Shown here in pieces: positions 1 through 8,504 of a stretch of 64,000 nucleotides of DNA. The DNA comes from Pseudomonas helleri (GTDB taxonomy: Bacteria; Pseudomonadota; Gammaproteobacteria; Pseudomonadales; Pseudomonadaceae), in assembly GCF_009600315.1 (NCBI RefSeq), contig NZ_WIWC01000019.1, positions 1-64,000 on the forward strand, given 5' to 3'. Made by a program: the position numbers and the translations under genes. Below the pieces are notes generated by a model that was given only the letters and a program-made list of their open reading frames with translations, did not search any database and had not been told where the DNA came from. Every line of letters begins with the position of its first letter. The first letter of the stretch is position 1.

Positions 1-118
1 CCGATCGCGGCTGGCTCGGCGTCCTGCCTCGCCACCCCCATAACAGCACCTGCGTTCAGCCTCCTGTGAGGGGCCTCGGAGTTGGTTTCACTATTTAGGT
101 GGCGGCAGTGACATTCTT
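1..118. other. Left-edge intergenic stretch, nothing recognised
   Basis: This is the first 118 bases before the heptamer repeat. I see no reading frame with recognisable protein character and no clear hairpin with a T tract. It may be the tail of an intergenic region belonging to a gene outside the window. Confidence 0.4.
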
Positions 119-160
119 TAAAAGCTAAAAGCTAAAAGCTAAAAGCTAAAAGCTAAAAGC
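119..160. repeat. Heptanucleotide tandem repeat, six copies of TAAAAGC
   Basis: Six exact, uninterrupted copies of the 7-base unit TAAAAGC lie five bases beyond the stop codon of the downstream minus-strand nucleotidyltransferase gene. The unit length is not a multiple of three and the run is non-coding. Such arrays can change copy number by slippage, and this one would sit in the 3' untranslated region of the gene. No function can be assigned. Confidence 0.95.
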
Positions 161-164
161 CAGC

Positions 165-725
165 CTACTTTCCAGCTGTTGTCATCAGCGTCTGGACGTA
201 CTGCAAGTCGTCCAGCGTATCGACATCCAGCACAGTACCCCTATCACCCAACGTCAACATAAGCACCTGATCATCGGCACGATGAGCCTCAACAATACGT
301 GCCGCGCCCCGATCCCCGGAAAGCTGCACCAGCTCATCAAAACACCCCACACCGAAACCCACCGGATGGCCCTTTTGCTGGTTCCAGGTGGGCACCACAA
401 CGAGCGCCGAACCAAGTCCCTCGGCGACGGCGCGCAAACTCATGGCGCTAATCAAAGGCAGGTCGCCGGGCAGGATCAGCCAGCCGCCCGCGTTGGGCGT
501 GGCCCGCACACCCGCGGCGATGGAATCGCCCATGCCGTCGCCATCGGCCTCTCTCACCACGTGCCACGGCAAACCGGACAGTTCAGCCGCGCGAATGACA
601 TGATCGAGCACGGTGAGTCCGCACAGCGGCGTCTGTAACTTGTTCAATGCGCCCCCCGAAGCGATGAACCGCGTTGAGCGGCCCGCAGCAAGGATAAGGA
701 CGACAGGCGAAGGCGGCGTGATCAT
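165..725 (-). CDS. MobA/MocA-like nucleotidyltransferase
   Basis: 186 aa. The N-terminus reads VVLILAAGRSTRF, the LAAGxSxR nucleotide-binding loop of the MobA-like NTP transferase family. It is followed by NKLQTPLCG, corresponding to the K-L substrate segment, and by LPGDLPLIS, the metal-binding PxDxP-type motif. The family includes MocA (CTP:molybdopterin cytidylyltransferase), which loads molybdenum cofactor for xanthine-dehydrogenase-type enzymes, and it often sits near such oxidoreductases. None is visible here, so the substrate is uncertain. The ATG at 725 has AAGG about seven bases upstream. The gene is transcribed away from the LysR gene upstream and ends just before a heptamer tandem repeat. 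Confidence 0.82.
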   Translation of the reverse strand: MITPPSPVVLILAAGRSTRFIASGGALNKLQTPLCGLTVLDHVIRAAELSGLPWHVVREADGDGMGDSIAAGVRATPNAGGWLILPGDLPLISAMSLRAVAEGLGSALVVVPTWNQQKGHPVGFGVGCFDELVQLSGDRGAARIVEAHRADDQVLMLTLGDRGTVLDVDTLDDLQYVQTLMTTAGK

Positions 726-782
726 AGTGAGGCCTTGGTGATGAGTGTTTGAAGTGCTCAGGCTTGACGCTGGGCCATTGGA

Positions 783-1640
783 TCAACCCGCGCCTGCCAG
801 TGTCTCGCACAGTGTCACGAGTTGCAGTTTCAGCAGATTACCCGCATGGCTGAGCCCCTGCTGGCCATAAAGCGCCAAAAAAACACCTTGAATATCAGGC
901 AGGCCACTGTCCGCCTCCAGCACTTTATGCTGCGCATGGATGACCCGCCTTGGCAGCAAGCTGATCCCCAGCCCGGCGGCCACGGCAGCACAGACGCTGG
1001 CCAAACTGGCACTCGAATAACTGATGCGCCAGTTCCAGCCGCCCATTTCCAGGTGATGAAGCATTTCATTGCGGTACAACCCGTCTACGGGGAAGGCCAC
1101 CAGTGGCAAAGGTTCACGGCCCAAAGCCGGGGTCGCGCGGCTGTCCACCCAACACATGCGCTCAGGCCAGCACCCAAGGCAATCTGTGCCCGGGCCCATC
1201 TGTTTGACCAGCAGCAGGTCGAATTCGCCCTGACGGTAAAGGCGTATCAACTCCGGGCCCAAACCGCTGGTGACTTCCAGTCGCACACCCGGATGCTCCA
1301 GACCGAACTGCGAAAGAATCGGCATCAGCCGCTCCGCCGCAAAGTCTTCAGGCACACCCAGACGCAGCACGCCCTCACTTTTCAAATTGGACAGTACATC
1401 GCGGGCTTCTTCCTGAAGCGCCAGAATGCGCCGCGCATATGCCTGCAAGCGTTCGCCCTCGGGCGTAGGCATGACCCGCCGCTGTTCGCGGTCCAGCAAT
1501 TTGCACCCAAGGCTGTCTTCCAATCGCCGTATTTGCTGGCTGACGGTGGATTGGGTGAGGTGCAAACGTTGCGCCGCACGGGTGAAATTGGCGCAGTCCA
1601 CCACCGCGATAAAGCTGCGTAGCAGGATAGGATCAAACAT
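783..1640 (-). CDS. LysR-family transcriptional regulator
   Basis: About 285 aa. The N-terminal winged helix-turn-helix is clear (residues about 1-60, FDPILLRSFIAVVD, then RLHLTQSTVSQQIRRLE), followed by the periplasmic-binding-protein-like effector domain of LysR regulators. I chose the ATG at 1640 because family members begin just before FDPILL; an in-frame ATG at 1652 would add four residues. The gene is divergent from the ankyrin/deaminase/MFS operon starting at 1751, so that operon is the natural target. The inducer is unknown. Confidence 0.9.
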   Translation of the reverse strand: MFDPILLRSFIAVVDCANFTRAAQRLHLTQSTVSQQIRRLEDSLGCKLLDREQRRVMPTPEGERLQAYARRILALQEEARDVLSNLKSEGVLRLGVPEDFAAERLMPILSQFGLEHPGVRLEVTSGLGPELIRLYRQGEFDLLLVKQMGPGTDCLGCWPERMCWVDSRATPALGREPLPLVAFPVDGLYRNEMLHHLEMGGWNWRISYSSASLASVCAAVAAGLGISLLPRRVIHAQHKVLEADSGLPDIQGVFLALYGQQGLSHAGNLLKLQLVTLCETLAGAG

Positions 1641-1750
1641 CGTTACCGCCATTCACAACGCCACTGAAAGGCATGTTTATATTTAATTTCAGAATGCTTG
1701 TAGCGCTGACCATACTGTCTTTTCATGGCGTTGATAAGAGGGGAAGGACC

Positions 1751-2410
1751 ATGGCAGGTATTACCGGTAAAAAGGCAGTGCTGGCGGCCGCAGTGTTGAT
1801 GGCCGGGGCGGTGATGGCCAGCGACGCGCCATTGCTGACGGCTGTGAAAGACGGTGAGCTGGGCAGGGTGCAGCAACTGATCACTGAGGGTGCCGACCTC
1901 GACGTGCGCACACTGGATGGCAGCAGTGCGCTGCTGCTGGCCACCCGCGACAACCAGATTGATATCGCTCAGGCATTGATCGAAGCCGGTGCCAACGTGA
2001 ATCAGAAGAACCTGATTCACGACAGTCCTTACCTGTTGGCGGGTGCCAGCGGGCGCAATGAAATTCTTCAACTGGCTCTGGCCCACGGGGCCGATCTCAA
2101 GAGTACCAACCGCTATGGCGGCACCGCGTTGATCCCGGCCTGTGAGCGCGGTCATGTTGAAACGGTGCGCTTGTTGATTGCCGCCGGGGTTGATCTGAAT
2201 CATGTCAATCGACTGGGATGGACCTGTTTGATGGAGGCCATCGTGCTGTCGGACGGAGGGCCAGCTCATCAGCAGATCGTCAGCCAATTGATCGACGCCG
2301 GGGCCGATCTGAACCTGCCCGACAGCAACGGCATGAGCCCGTTGCAACAGGCGCAAAAACGCGGTCAGAGCGAGATCGCACTGATGCTGCGCAACGCTGG
2401 CGCCCACTGA
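1751..2410 (+). CDS. Secreted ankyrin-repeat protein
   Basis: 219 aa. The start at 1751 is preceded by GGGAAGG and opens a typical Sec signal peptide (GKKAVLAAAVLMAGAVMA, cleavage probably before SDAP). The rest is a stack of about five ankyrin repeats, for example DGSSALLLATRDNQIDIAQ and YGGTALIPACERGHVETVR. Ankyrin repeats bind proteins. In Pseudomonas, periplasmic ankyrin proteins are often encoded beside enzymes they may protect or organise, but the partner here is unknown. It is the first gene of a likely operon with the deaminase (18 bp gap) and the CynX-type transporter. A longer in-frame start at 1673 lacks a ribosome site and would disrupt the signal peptide. Confidence 0.88.
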   Translation: MAGITGKKAVLAAAVLMAGAVMASDAPLLTAVKDGELGRVQQLITEGADLDVRTLDGSSALLLATRDNQIDIAQALIEAGANVNQKNLIHDSPYLLAGASGRNEILQLALAHGADLKSTNRYGGTALIPACERGHVETVRLLIAAGVDLNHVNRLGWTCLMEAIVLSDGGPAHQQIVSQLIDAGADLNLPDSNGMSPLQQAQKRGQSEIALMLRNAGAH

Positions 2411-2428
2411 TTGATGACAGGAGGTTGT

Positions 2429-2890
2429 ATGCACAACGATGAGTATTACTTGAACCGGGCCGTGCAATTGGCGGCCAACAACGTGGCGCAAGGCGGACGG
2501 CCCTTTGGCGCGGTGCTGGTGAAAAACGATCAAATTCTGGTGGAGGCAATCAACAGCATTCATCTCACCCAGGACCCGACCGCGCACGCTGAATTGCTGG
2601 CGATTCGCAGTGCCAGCCAGCAACTGGGGGCGCGTCTGGACGGCTGTGTGATTTACGCCAGTGGCCATCCGTGCCCCATGTGTTTAAGCGCGATGCACTT
2701 GTGCGGTGTTTCACGGGTGGTGTATGGCGCCAGTAATGAGCAGGGCGAACCCTACGGGTTGTCTACCGCCGCGATTTACCAACAGATGGCGCTGCCCGTG
2801 GGCGAACAGGCGTTGCCTGTAATCCACCTTGAGCAGCCGGCCATGGCAGACATTTATCGCGACTGGCAGGCGCGTCATGGGGCGCGCTGA
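2429..2890 (+). CDS. Nucleoside/guanine deaminase (CDA superfamily)
   Basis: 153 aa. It has the zinc signature of the cytidine deaminase superfamily: HAE (in TAHAELLAIRSA), where His binds zinc and Glu is the proton shuttle, and PCPMC, where both Cys bind zinc. Length and the RPFGAVLVKND segment fit the guanine deaminase/tRNA-adenosine deaminase-like subgroup acting on free purines or nucleosides. The ATG at 2429 follows an AGGAGG Shine-Dalgarno. It sits between an exported ankyrin protein and an MFS exporter of the CynX/NimT type and overlaps the latter by 14 bp. The exact substrate (guanine, isoguanine or another amino-heterocycle) cannot be read from sequence. Confidence 0.88.
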   Translation: MHNDEYYLNRAVQLAANNVAQGGRPFGAVLVKNDQILVEAINSIHLTQDPTAHAELLAIRSASQQLGARLDGCVIYASGHPCPMCLSAMHLCGVSRVVYGASNEQGEPYGLSTAAIYQQMALPVGEQALPVIHLEQPAMADIYRDWQARHGAR

Positions 2891-4100
2891 AAACCCTGCA
2901 CGGGTGCTTGCCAGTTGGGCTTTGCTGGTGGTGGTGGGGCTTAACTTGCGCCCCATTCTCAGTTCGATCAGTCCATTGCTGGTGCAGATTCGTGCTGAAA
3001 CCGGCATGAGTTATCAAGCCAGTGCCTGGCTCACCAGCTTGCCCGTGGTCTGCATGGGGCTGGTGGCCTTGTTCGGAGTGCGCCTGCAAGCCCGTTTGGG
3101 CGACCGTAAAGGCGTGGCTCTAGGCTTGTCGATGATTCTGGGGGCCTGTCTGTGGCGGTTTTATGGTCAGCAGGGGCAGACCCTGGTGGCGACAGCCTTG
3201 CTCGGCGGGGCCGGTGTTGCGCTGATTCAAGTCCTGGTGCCAGCCTTGGTCAAGCAGCAGTTCCCGCACCGCGTGGCATTGGCTTTGGGCGTTTACAGTG
3301 CGTCATTGATGGCCGGCGGTGGACTGGCCGCGCTGATCAGCCCTGTGGTAGCGGGGCATTTCAATCACTGGCAGAGCGGTTTGGGAATCTGGCTGATTCC
3401 GGCGGCGGTGGCGCTGCTGATGTGGTGGCGGTTTCCCTTTACCGGCACCGCCACTGACGGCCTCGTCACCCCCGCTGACCACGCGCCGATCCGCCCGTTG
3501 CGCAGCCGACGGGCCTGGTTGCTGGCGTTGTATTTTGGTCTGGTTAACGCGGGTTACATGAGCATGGTGGCCTGGCTGCCCGCCTATTATGTGCAAATGG
3601 ACTGGAGTGCCACTCGCAGCGGTTCGATTCTGGCGTTCATGACGATTTTTCAGGTCATCGCTGCGCTGTTGATGCCAGCCATTGCCCACCGCAGCACTGA
3701 CAGGCGCCCGCTACTGGCGCTCAGCCTTGGCGCACAGGCAATAGGTTATGTCGGGTTGGTGATGTGGCCGCTCGCTGCGCCGCACGTGTGGGTGGCACTG
3801 ATCGGTTTCGGTTTGGGCGCCTGTTTTGCCCTGAGTCTGATTCTTATCCTCGATCATTGCCGCAAGCCGCGTGATGCCGCGCAGCTTGCAGGCTTCGTCC
3901 AAGGCGTCGGTTTTCTGGTCAATGCGCTGTCGCCGTGGATGACCGGGTGGCTTCGGGAACTGACAGGCAGCTTTGTTCTGGCCTGGTGGGTGTTGACCGC
4001 CGCAGTGGTGGCGATGCTGGTGCTAACCCGTATCTTCAGCCCGGCCAGCAACAGCGTTTCACTCATGGGCGTCGAGGCGCGCACTACTGCATCGGTTTGA
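2877..4100 (+). CDS. CynX/NimT-type MFS transporter
   Basis: 407 aa with about 12 hydrophobic segments. The N-terminal LLVVVGLNLRPILSSISPLL resembles the first helix of the CynX/NimT (cyanate/2-nitroimidazole) branch of the major facilitator superfamily. The chosen ATG at 2877 lies inside the deaminase gene and gives a 14-bp overlap, implying translational coupling. A substrate related to the deaminase reaction is likely but unproven. The last 17 bp overlap convergently with the 3' end of the T2SS secretin gene, so there is no room for a terminator between the two operons. Confidence 0.85.
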   Translation: MGRAENPARVLASWALLVVVGLNLRPILSSISPLLVQIRAETGMSYQASAWLTSLPVVCMGLVALFGVRLQARLGDRKGVALGLSMILGACLWRFYGQQGQTLVATALLGGAGVALIQVLVPALVKQQFPHRVALALGVYSASLMAGGGLAALISPVVAGHFNHWQSGLGIWLIPAAVALLMWWRFPFTGTATDGLVTPADHAPIRPLRSRRAWLLALYFGLVNAGYMSMVAWLPAYYVQMDWSATRSGSILAFMTIFQVIAALLMPAIAHRSTDRRPLLALSLGAQAIGYVGLVMWPLAAPHVWVALIGFGLGACFALSLILILDHCRKPRDAAQLAGFVQGVGFLVNALSPWMTGWLRELTGSFVLAWWVLTAAVVAMLVLTRIFSPASNSVSLMGVEARTTASV

Positions 4101-6339
4101 TCAGTTGCAGTTGCTGGCGGTAATCATCCGTCACCTGCCGCGCCTGACTGTTGCTGGTCACTACGCGCGGAGTGATCAGCACGATCAGCTCCGTACGCTT
4201 CTTGCTTTTGCTGGTGGTGCCGAATAACCAGCGCAAGCCTGGAATGCGCCCCAGGTACGGCACCGTTGACGCGGTGTCGCTGTTGTCCTGCTTGATCAGC
4301 CCCCCGAGCAATACCGTCTGGCCGCTTTGCACCGCCACCTGGGTGGACACCGAGCGGGTGGAAATACGCGGGTTGCCGTTGTTGTCCGATCCGGTACTGG
4401 TGTTGGCGTCACTGACCTGCTGCTTGATGTCCATGTACACAAGGCCACCCGGATTGATGCGCGGCATGACATCCAGAATGACCCCGGTCTGCACATACTC
4501 AACGCTGCTCAGGGTGGTGTCCGAGACGTTGGTGTTGACCGTGGTCTGACTGATGGGAATATTGTCGCCGACCTGAATCTGCGCCTGCTGGTTGTTCATG
4601 ACCACCAGCGACGGTGCCGACAGCACTTGCGTGCGGCCGTTGGTTTCCAGCGCATGCAGTGCCACTTGCAGGTTGCTGCTGACGAAGGAGTAGAACAACG
4701 AGTCCGCTGCCCCCAGCCCCGCACCGCCACCGCCCAGCGCGCCCTGACTGCCGGATGCATTGGCCACAGTGGTGCTGGCGGAGTTGCCGGCCAGACGCCC
4801 CAGATACCATTGCACCCCCAGGTCCAGCTCGCCACTGAGGTTAACCTCAAGAATCCGCGTTTCGATCTGCACCTGCATCGGCGCATTGTCCAGTCGCTTG
4901 ACCGCCGCTTCGATCTCGGCCCATTGCGCAGGGCGTGTGCGGATCAGCAACTGGTTGCTGCTGACCTGCGCCGTGATGCGCGTGCTGTTATCCAGCCGCT
5001 GGCTGGCGCCCGATTCGCTACCCGCCGTCTCAAGGCTGGTGCCTTCCATGCCACCGGCGTTATCGTCGACCACTTCACCTTCGGTGTCTTCTTCGGTCTG
5101 TTGCAGACCGCCCTGGCTGTCGTGACTGGCGTTCAGGCCCATGCCACTGGTGCTGCTGGCGCCGCCCGAGAGAGAGGACAGTGAGCGGGTGCGCAAGCCG
5201 GGCGCCACCTTGGCTGCGCTCTCGTCCTTGATTTGCCCGTTGCCGTAGATCTGGCGCAGGTACTTGGCCAAATCTGCAGCTTTCATGTTGCGCACGTCGT
5301 AGACGTACATCTGCGGCTCATTGCCGCCGCCCTCATCAATGGTATGAATCCAGTCCCCAACTTCGCTCAGGTAGCGCGGTTGCGATGAGATGGCCACCAC
5401 CGAGTTAGTGCGTTCAATGGGCAGAAAACGCACCATGCCCGCCAACGGCATGCCGCTGTCAGGCCCGAAGATTTTTTGTAATTGCGGCATCAGTTCGCCC
5501 ACGCTGGCCCGTTGCAAGCCGTACAAGCCAATGGACATGCCCTTAAGCCAGTCCACATCGAAAGTGTCGATGGTGTCCTGATAGTTGGCCAGCTCATCGG
5601 GCGTGCCCGCGAGGCTGAGCACGTTGCGCGCCGGATCGACCAACAAGAAGGCGTTATCACGGGCGAACGGCTTGAGCAGCTTTTGCATCTCGGTGGCCGA
5701 GATGTAGTGCAGTGGAAACAGCCGCGCGGACAGGCCATTGGAAGGTTTCGCCACCGGCATCTCGGGCACCAGTTTGCCGGCCACCGCTTGATTGGCGGGC
5801 AGGATCACGTAGCGCCCGCCCTGACGGATCATCGCGTTGTCGGTCCATGACAGCAGGGTTTCCAGAATCGACAGTGCCTGTTGCTTGTTCACCGGCTTGG
5901 AGGTCGAAAAGCTGACTTCGCCTTTGACGCCCTGATTGATGCTGTAGTTTTCGTGCAGCAAATCCCCCATCACGCTGTTGATCACCGCTTCAATGGGCTG
6001 ATTGGTGAAGTTGAACACGATGTCGCCGCTATCCTCGGCGGGGCTGTTCGCGGCGGCCCTGATGGGCGTCGAGGCAGGCGGACGGACAAATGTCTGGTTA
6101 CCGGTTTTGATCTGCTGGCGCGGTGAGGCTTTGACGCTCGCGCCGTTCGGCGGCGGCAGTTGATCAGGTTCGCTCAAGGGCGCGCGCTGCGACCCGGTGC
6201 CCTGGAGTGCTTCCTGCATCAGCGCCGGGTCGTTTTCAAAATGCTCCGGTGTGGTGGCGCAACCGGCCAGTGCGACGGCGGTGGCCAGGCATAGCAGTGG
6301 GCTGCGCAAACGGGGAAACTCAAGGTAGCGATTGTTCAT
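4084..6339 (-). CDS. gspD: Type II secretion outer-membrane secretin GspD (lipoprotein)
   Basis: 751 aa. The N-terminus carries a lipoprotein signal with the lipobox LAGC (Cys at about residue 26). N-domains follow (IVFNFTNQPIEAVINSVMGD and onward), then repeated N-modules, a Ser/Gly/Thr-rich low-complexity insert around residues 385-440, and the C-terminal secretin domain (VQIETRILEVNLS ... TELIVLITPRVV). Secretins form the outer-membrane pore through which folded exoproteins leave. Lipidated secretins such as P. aeruginosa HxcQ can self-pilot without a pilotin, and no separate pilotin gene is visible here. It is the last gene of the E-to-D operon and overlaps the preceding gene by ATGA. Confidence 0.95.
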   Translation of the reverse strand: MNNRYLEFPRLRSPLLCLATAVALAGCATTPEHFENDPALMQEALQGTGSQRAPLSEPDQLPPPNGASVKASPRQQIKTGNQTFVRPPASTPIRAAANSPAEDSGDIVFNFTNQPIEAVINSVMGDLLHENYSINQGVKGEVSFSTSKPVNKQQALSILETLLSWTDNAMIRQGGRYVILPANQAVAGKLVPEMPVAKPSNGLSARLFPLHYISATEMQKLLKPFARDNAFLLVDPARNVLSLAGTPDELANYQDTIDTFDVDWLKGMSIGLYGLQRASVGELMPQLQKIFGPDSGMPLAGMVRFLPIERTNSVVAISSQPRYLSEVGDWIHTIDEGGGNEPQMYVYDVRNMKAADLAKYLRQIYGNGQIKDESAAKVAPGLRTRSLSSLSGGASSTSGMGLNASHDSQGGLQQTEEDTEGEVVDDNAGGMEGTSLETAGSESGASQRLDNSTRITAQVSSNQLLIRTRPAQWAEIEAAVKRLDNAPMQVQIETRILEVNLSGELDLGVQWYLGRLAGNSASTTVANASGSQGALGGGGAGLGAADSLFYSFVSSNLQVALHALETNGRTQVLSAPSLVVMNNQQAQIQVGDNIPISQTTVNTNVSDTTLSSVEYVQTGVILDVMPRINPGGLVYMDIKQQVSDANTSTGSDNNGNPRISTRSVSTQVAVQSGQTVLLGGLIKQDNSDTASTVPYLGRIPGLRWLFGTTSKSKKRTELIVLITPRVVTSNSQARQVTDDYRQQLQLIKPMQ

Positions 6340-6848
6340 GGTGTGGGTACGTCTGGAAGGGTAATTAGGGGCGCTTTCGAGGGGGGCGGAAGGCGTAGCA
6401 GGGGCAAGCGCAGTTCACGCGTCTGGCCCTGATGACTGAAGGTGGCGTGTTGTGGCGTGGCGCCGGTTAGCGTCCAGCCGTTATCGAGCGTGCTGCCGAC
6501 GGCCAGTTTCAGGGTGTGTTGGTCCGGCATGCGCAGCAGTACCCACTGCGCAGGCCCGGTGATGATCACGCCGCTGAGGCGGATCCCGTCGAGCGATGCC
6601 TGGCCTTTTCCTGCCACTCGATCGGCTTTGCGCTGCGGGCTGAACATTGACTGTTGCCAGGTCAGCTCCAGTGCTTGCGACGACAAGGCCTTCAAGACCT
6701 GGGGAGGCTTGGCGGGTGCTGCTTCACGCGGCGCGCCAGCGGGTAACCAGTCCACGGTCTGGCCAGCGCCCATCAGCAGGCTGATGGCCGTTGCGGTGAG
6801 CAGGGCCGTAGTGGCCAGTAGGGTCAGCGTAAGGCGGTTGAACTTCAT
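6336..6848 (-). CDS. GspC/XpsN-like inner-membrane T2SS protein
   Basis: 170 aa. There is one N-terminal transmembrane helix (LTLLATTALLTATAISLLMGAG), then a proline/alanine linker and a small beta-rich domain (residues about 75-150: LDGIRLSGVIITGPAQWVLLRM) resembling the homology region of GspC. That region links the inner-membrane platform to the secretin. Its place between gspM and gspD matches the XpsN slot in the Xanthomonas E-F-G-H-I-J-K-L-M-N-D order. It lacks a PDZ or coiled-coil C-terminus, so it is shorter than classical GspC. ATGA overlaps occur at both ends. Confidence 0.75.
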   Translation of the reverse strand: MKFNRLTLTLLATTALLTATAISLLMGAGQTVDWLPAGAPREAAPAKPPQVLKALSSQALELTWQQSMFSPQRKADRVAGKGQASLDGIRLSGVIITGPAQWVLLRMPDQHTLKLAVGSTLDNGWTLTGATPQHATFSHQGQTRELRLPLLRLPPPSKAPLITLPDVPTP

Positions 6849-7483
6849 GCTTCAGGCTTCCCGGTCTTGACGGCTGGCCGTGCGGGGTGTGCCGTTGCCT
6901 GTTGCAGATAACCGCGCAGCAACAAGTGCACCTGCAAGCGCCCGGCGCCGCCGGTGGCGGGGGTCGATGTGGCGCGACGCAGGCTCAGGTTATCGATGAA
7001 CAGAAAGGGTTGGCCGTATTCAAAGTCGTGCAGCAGGTTGGCCAACGGTTGCAGGGCGCATTCCAGGGTCAGACTGACTTTAACCTGACGATACGGCTCG
7101 GTGCTGTCGTGCTCCGGGGTGATCGGCATGCGCTGTGTGACCTGACAGCCCGGCCCTTGATTGGCGTGTGCCTTTACCAGATCCAGGCTGCGTTGCATCA
7201 GGTCGGCGGCGACCGCACTGGGGTCTTCGCCGGGCAGCAGGCTGGTGCGGCTGGCCGGGTCGCCGCGCGCAGCCTGCAACTGCTGTTGCAGGCTGGCCCG
7301 TTGTTGCACTATCCCGGCATAGCGTTGCTGTTGCGCACGCAGTGCGTCGGCCTGTTCCTCAAGGTCAATCAGCGGATTGAGGAACCAGCTTTGTACCAGC
7401 AGCCACCAGCCGAGCCAAAGCAACAGGGCCAGCACGATCAAGGCTGCGCCACGGCGTTCTCGGGGGGTTAATTCACGGCGCAT
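6845..7483 (-). CDS. gspM: T2SS inner-membrane protein GspM
   Basis: 212 aa. A short cytoplasmic N-terminus rich in Arg/Glu (MRRELTPRERRG) precedes one transmembrane helix (AALIVLALLLWLGWWLLVQ), a coiled-coil-like segment (LEEQADALRAQQQRYAGIVQQR) and a small periplasmic ferredoxin-like domain. This is the GspM architecture. It pairs with GspL to form the assembly platform. I chose the ATG at 7483, which slightly overlaps gspL (stop at 7473); a longer in-frame reading to 7576 would add an unlikely Ser/Pro-rich leader inside gspL. Confidence 0.85.
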   Translation of the reverse strand: MRRELTPRERRGAALIVLALLLWLGWWLLVQSWFLNPLIDLEEQADALRAQQQRYAGIVQQRASLQQQLQAARGDPASRTSLLPGEDPSAVAADLMQRSLDLVKAHANQGPGCQVTQRMPITPEHDSTEPYRQVKVSLTLECALQPLANLLHDFEYGQPFLFIDNLSLRRATSTPATGGAGRLQVHLLLRGYLQQATAHPARPAVKTGKPEA

Positions 7484-8504
7484 CGGCGGCCTCCTTGCGC
7501 AGTTGCGCGCGCAGGGAAAATCGCTCTTTGCCGGTGTCGGCATCGGGCTGGATGATGCCCTGGAACTGCGCGTCACTCAGGGTCTTGCAGTCCTTCATGC
7601 GGGTAATCAGCGCACTGGCCTTGGCGCTCTGCCCGGAAAGGGAGACGCCACCGCCGTCGGCGATTTCCAGTTGTTCGACCCAGGTGTCGGCGCCGAGGCA
7701 GCCGGTGAGGTCCACCAGCACGCTGGACAGGGTGGGCTGCCCGGCTTTGAGGCGGGCCAGGTACTGTGCAGCGCCCTGGCTGTTGATCAATTCACGGCGC
7801 AGGTTTTGTACGGCCTGCACCTGTACGCGCTGTTCATCAACGTGCTGCTGCATGGCTTCGACCATGCGCGTGCGGGCATTCAGCCACAGCGCCATGCAGC
7901 TGATCAGCAGGGCGCAGCACGCCAGCACCAGATAGCGCGGCCATCGCGAATGTCGCTGGCGCGCTGGTTTTTGCTCGGCGGGCAGCAGGTCGACACCCAG
8001 TCGACGGCCCTGTTCATCACGTCCATCGATGCCATGCAGCACCAGACCTTGTGCCGTGCAGGCTTCGAGCAGCGGTTGCAGGCGCTCGCGCAGGATTGCC
8101 ACCAGCAGCACCTGCGCCAGCGCACCTTGTTTGCCGGTTACCCGTGCAACGTACTGCAACTGATCGCGGGGGTAGGGCGTGTATTTGTCGAGTTCGAAGC
8201 CGATTACTGTGTGCACGTCGCGCAAGGCCGCGGTGGGCAGCAACAGCGTTTGAGTGAGCAATTGGTCGGCAGGAAGCAGCAGAATCAAACGCTCGTCGTT
8301 GTGCTGCTCGCAAGCCCCGGTCAGCGGCCAGTCGATCAGCCGTTCATGGGCCTGCTTGAACACACGCGCGCGCACGGCGGCGGGCAGCAGGGCGCGTAAT
8401 TCATTCAGCCATGCCTGCCATAACTGTCTTGCACGGCTGTCGCGCCATTGGCCATGCAGTTGGGCCTGAAGCGGGGCGAGCCGCTTTGAAAGTAAGTGCT
8501 TCAT
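7473..8504 (-). CDS. gspL: T2SS inner-membrane protein GspL
   Basis: 343 aa. The cytoplasmic actin-like half (residues about 1-190; DERLILLLPADQLLTQTLLLP and FELDKYTPYPRDQLQY, typical of GspL/PilM-like proteins) is followed by one transmembrane helix (LVLACCALLISCMALWL) and a periplasmic coiled coil plus ferredoxin-like domain (VEQLEIADGGGVSLSGQS). GspL recruits the GspE ATPase to the membrane and binds GspM. The start ATG overlaps the gspK stop by ATGA. Confidence 0.87.
   Translation of the reverse strand: MKHLLSKRLAPLQAQLHGQWRDSRARQLWQAWLNELRALLPAAVRARVFKQAHERLIDWPLTGACEQHNDERLILLLPADQLLTQTLLLPTAALRDVHTVIGFELDKYTPYPRDQLQYVARVTGKQGALAQVLLVAILRERLQPLLEACTAQGLVLHGIDGRDEQGRRLGVDLLPAEQKPARQRHSRWPRYLVLACCALLISCMALWLNARTRMVEAMQQHVDEQRVQVQAVQNLRRELINSQGAAQYLARLKAGQPTLSSVLVDLTGCLGADTWVEQLEIADGGGVSLSGQSAKASALITRMKDCKTLSDAQFQGIIQPDADTGKERFSLRAQLRKEAADAP

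Noticed and set aside
119..160. CRISPR-like array
   Set aside because: The heptamers are directly joined, with no spacers, and no cas gene is present.
7377..8399. 340-codon plus-strand frame opposite gspM/gspL
   Set aside because: It lies fully inside well-supported T2SS genes with ATGA-coupled starts; its protein has no family character.
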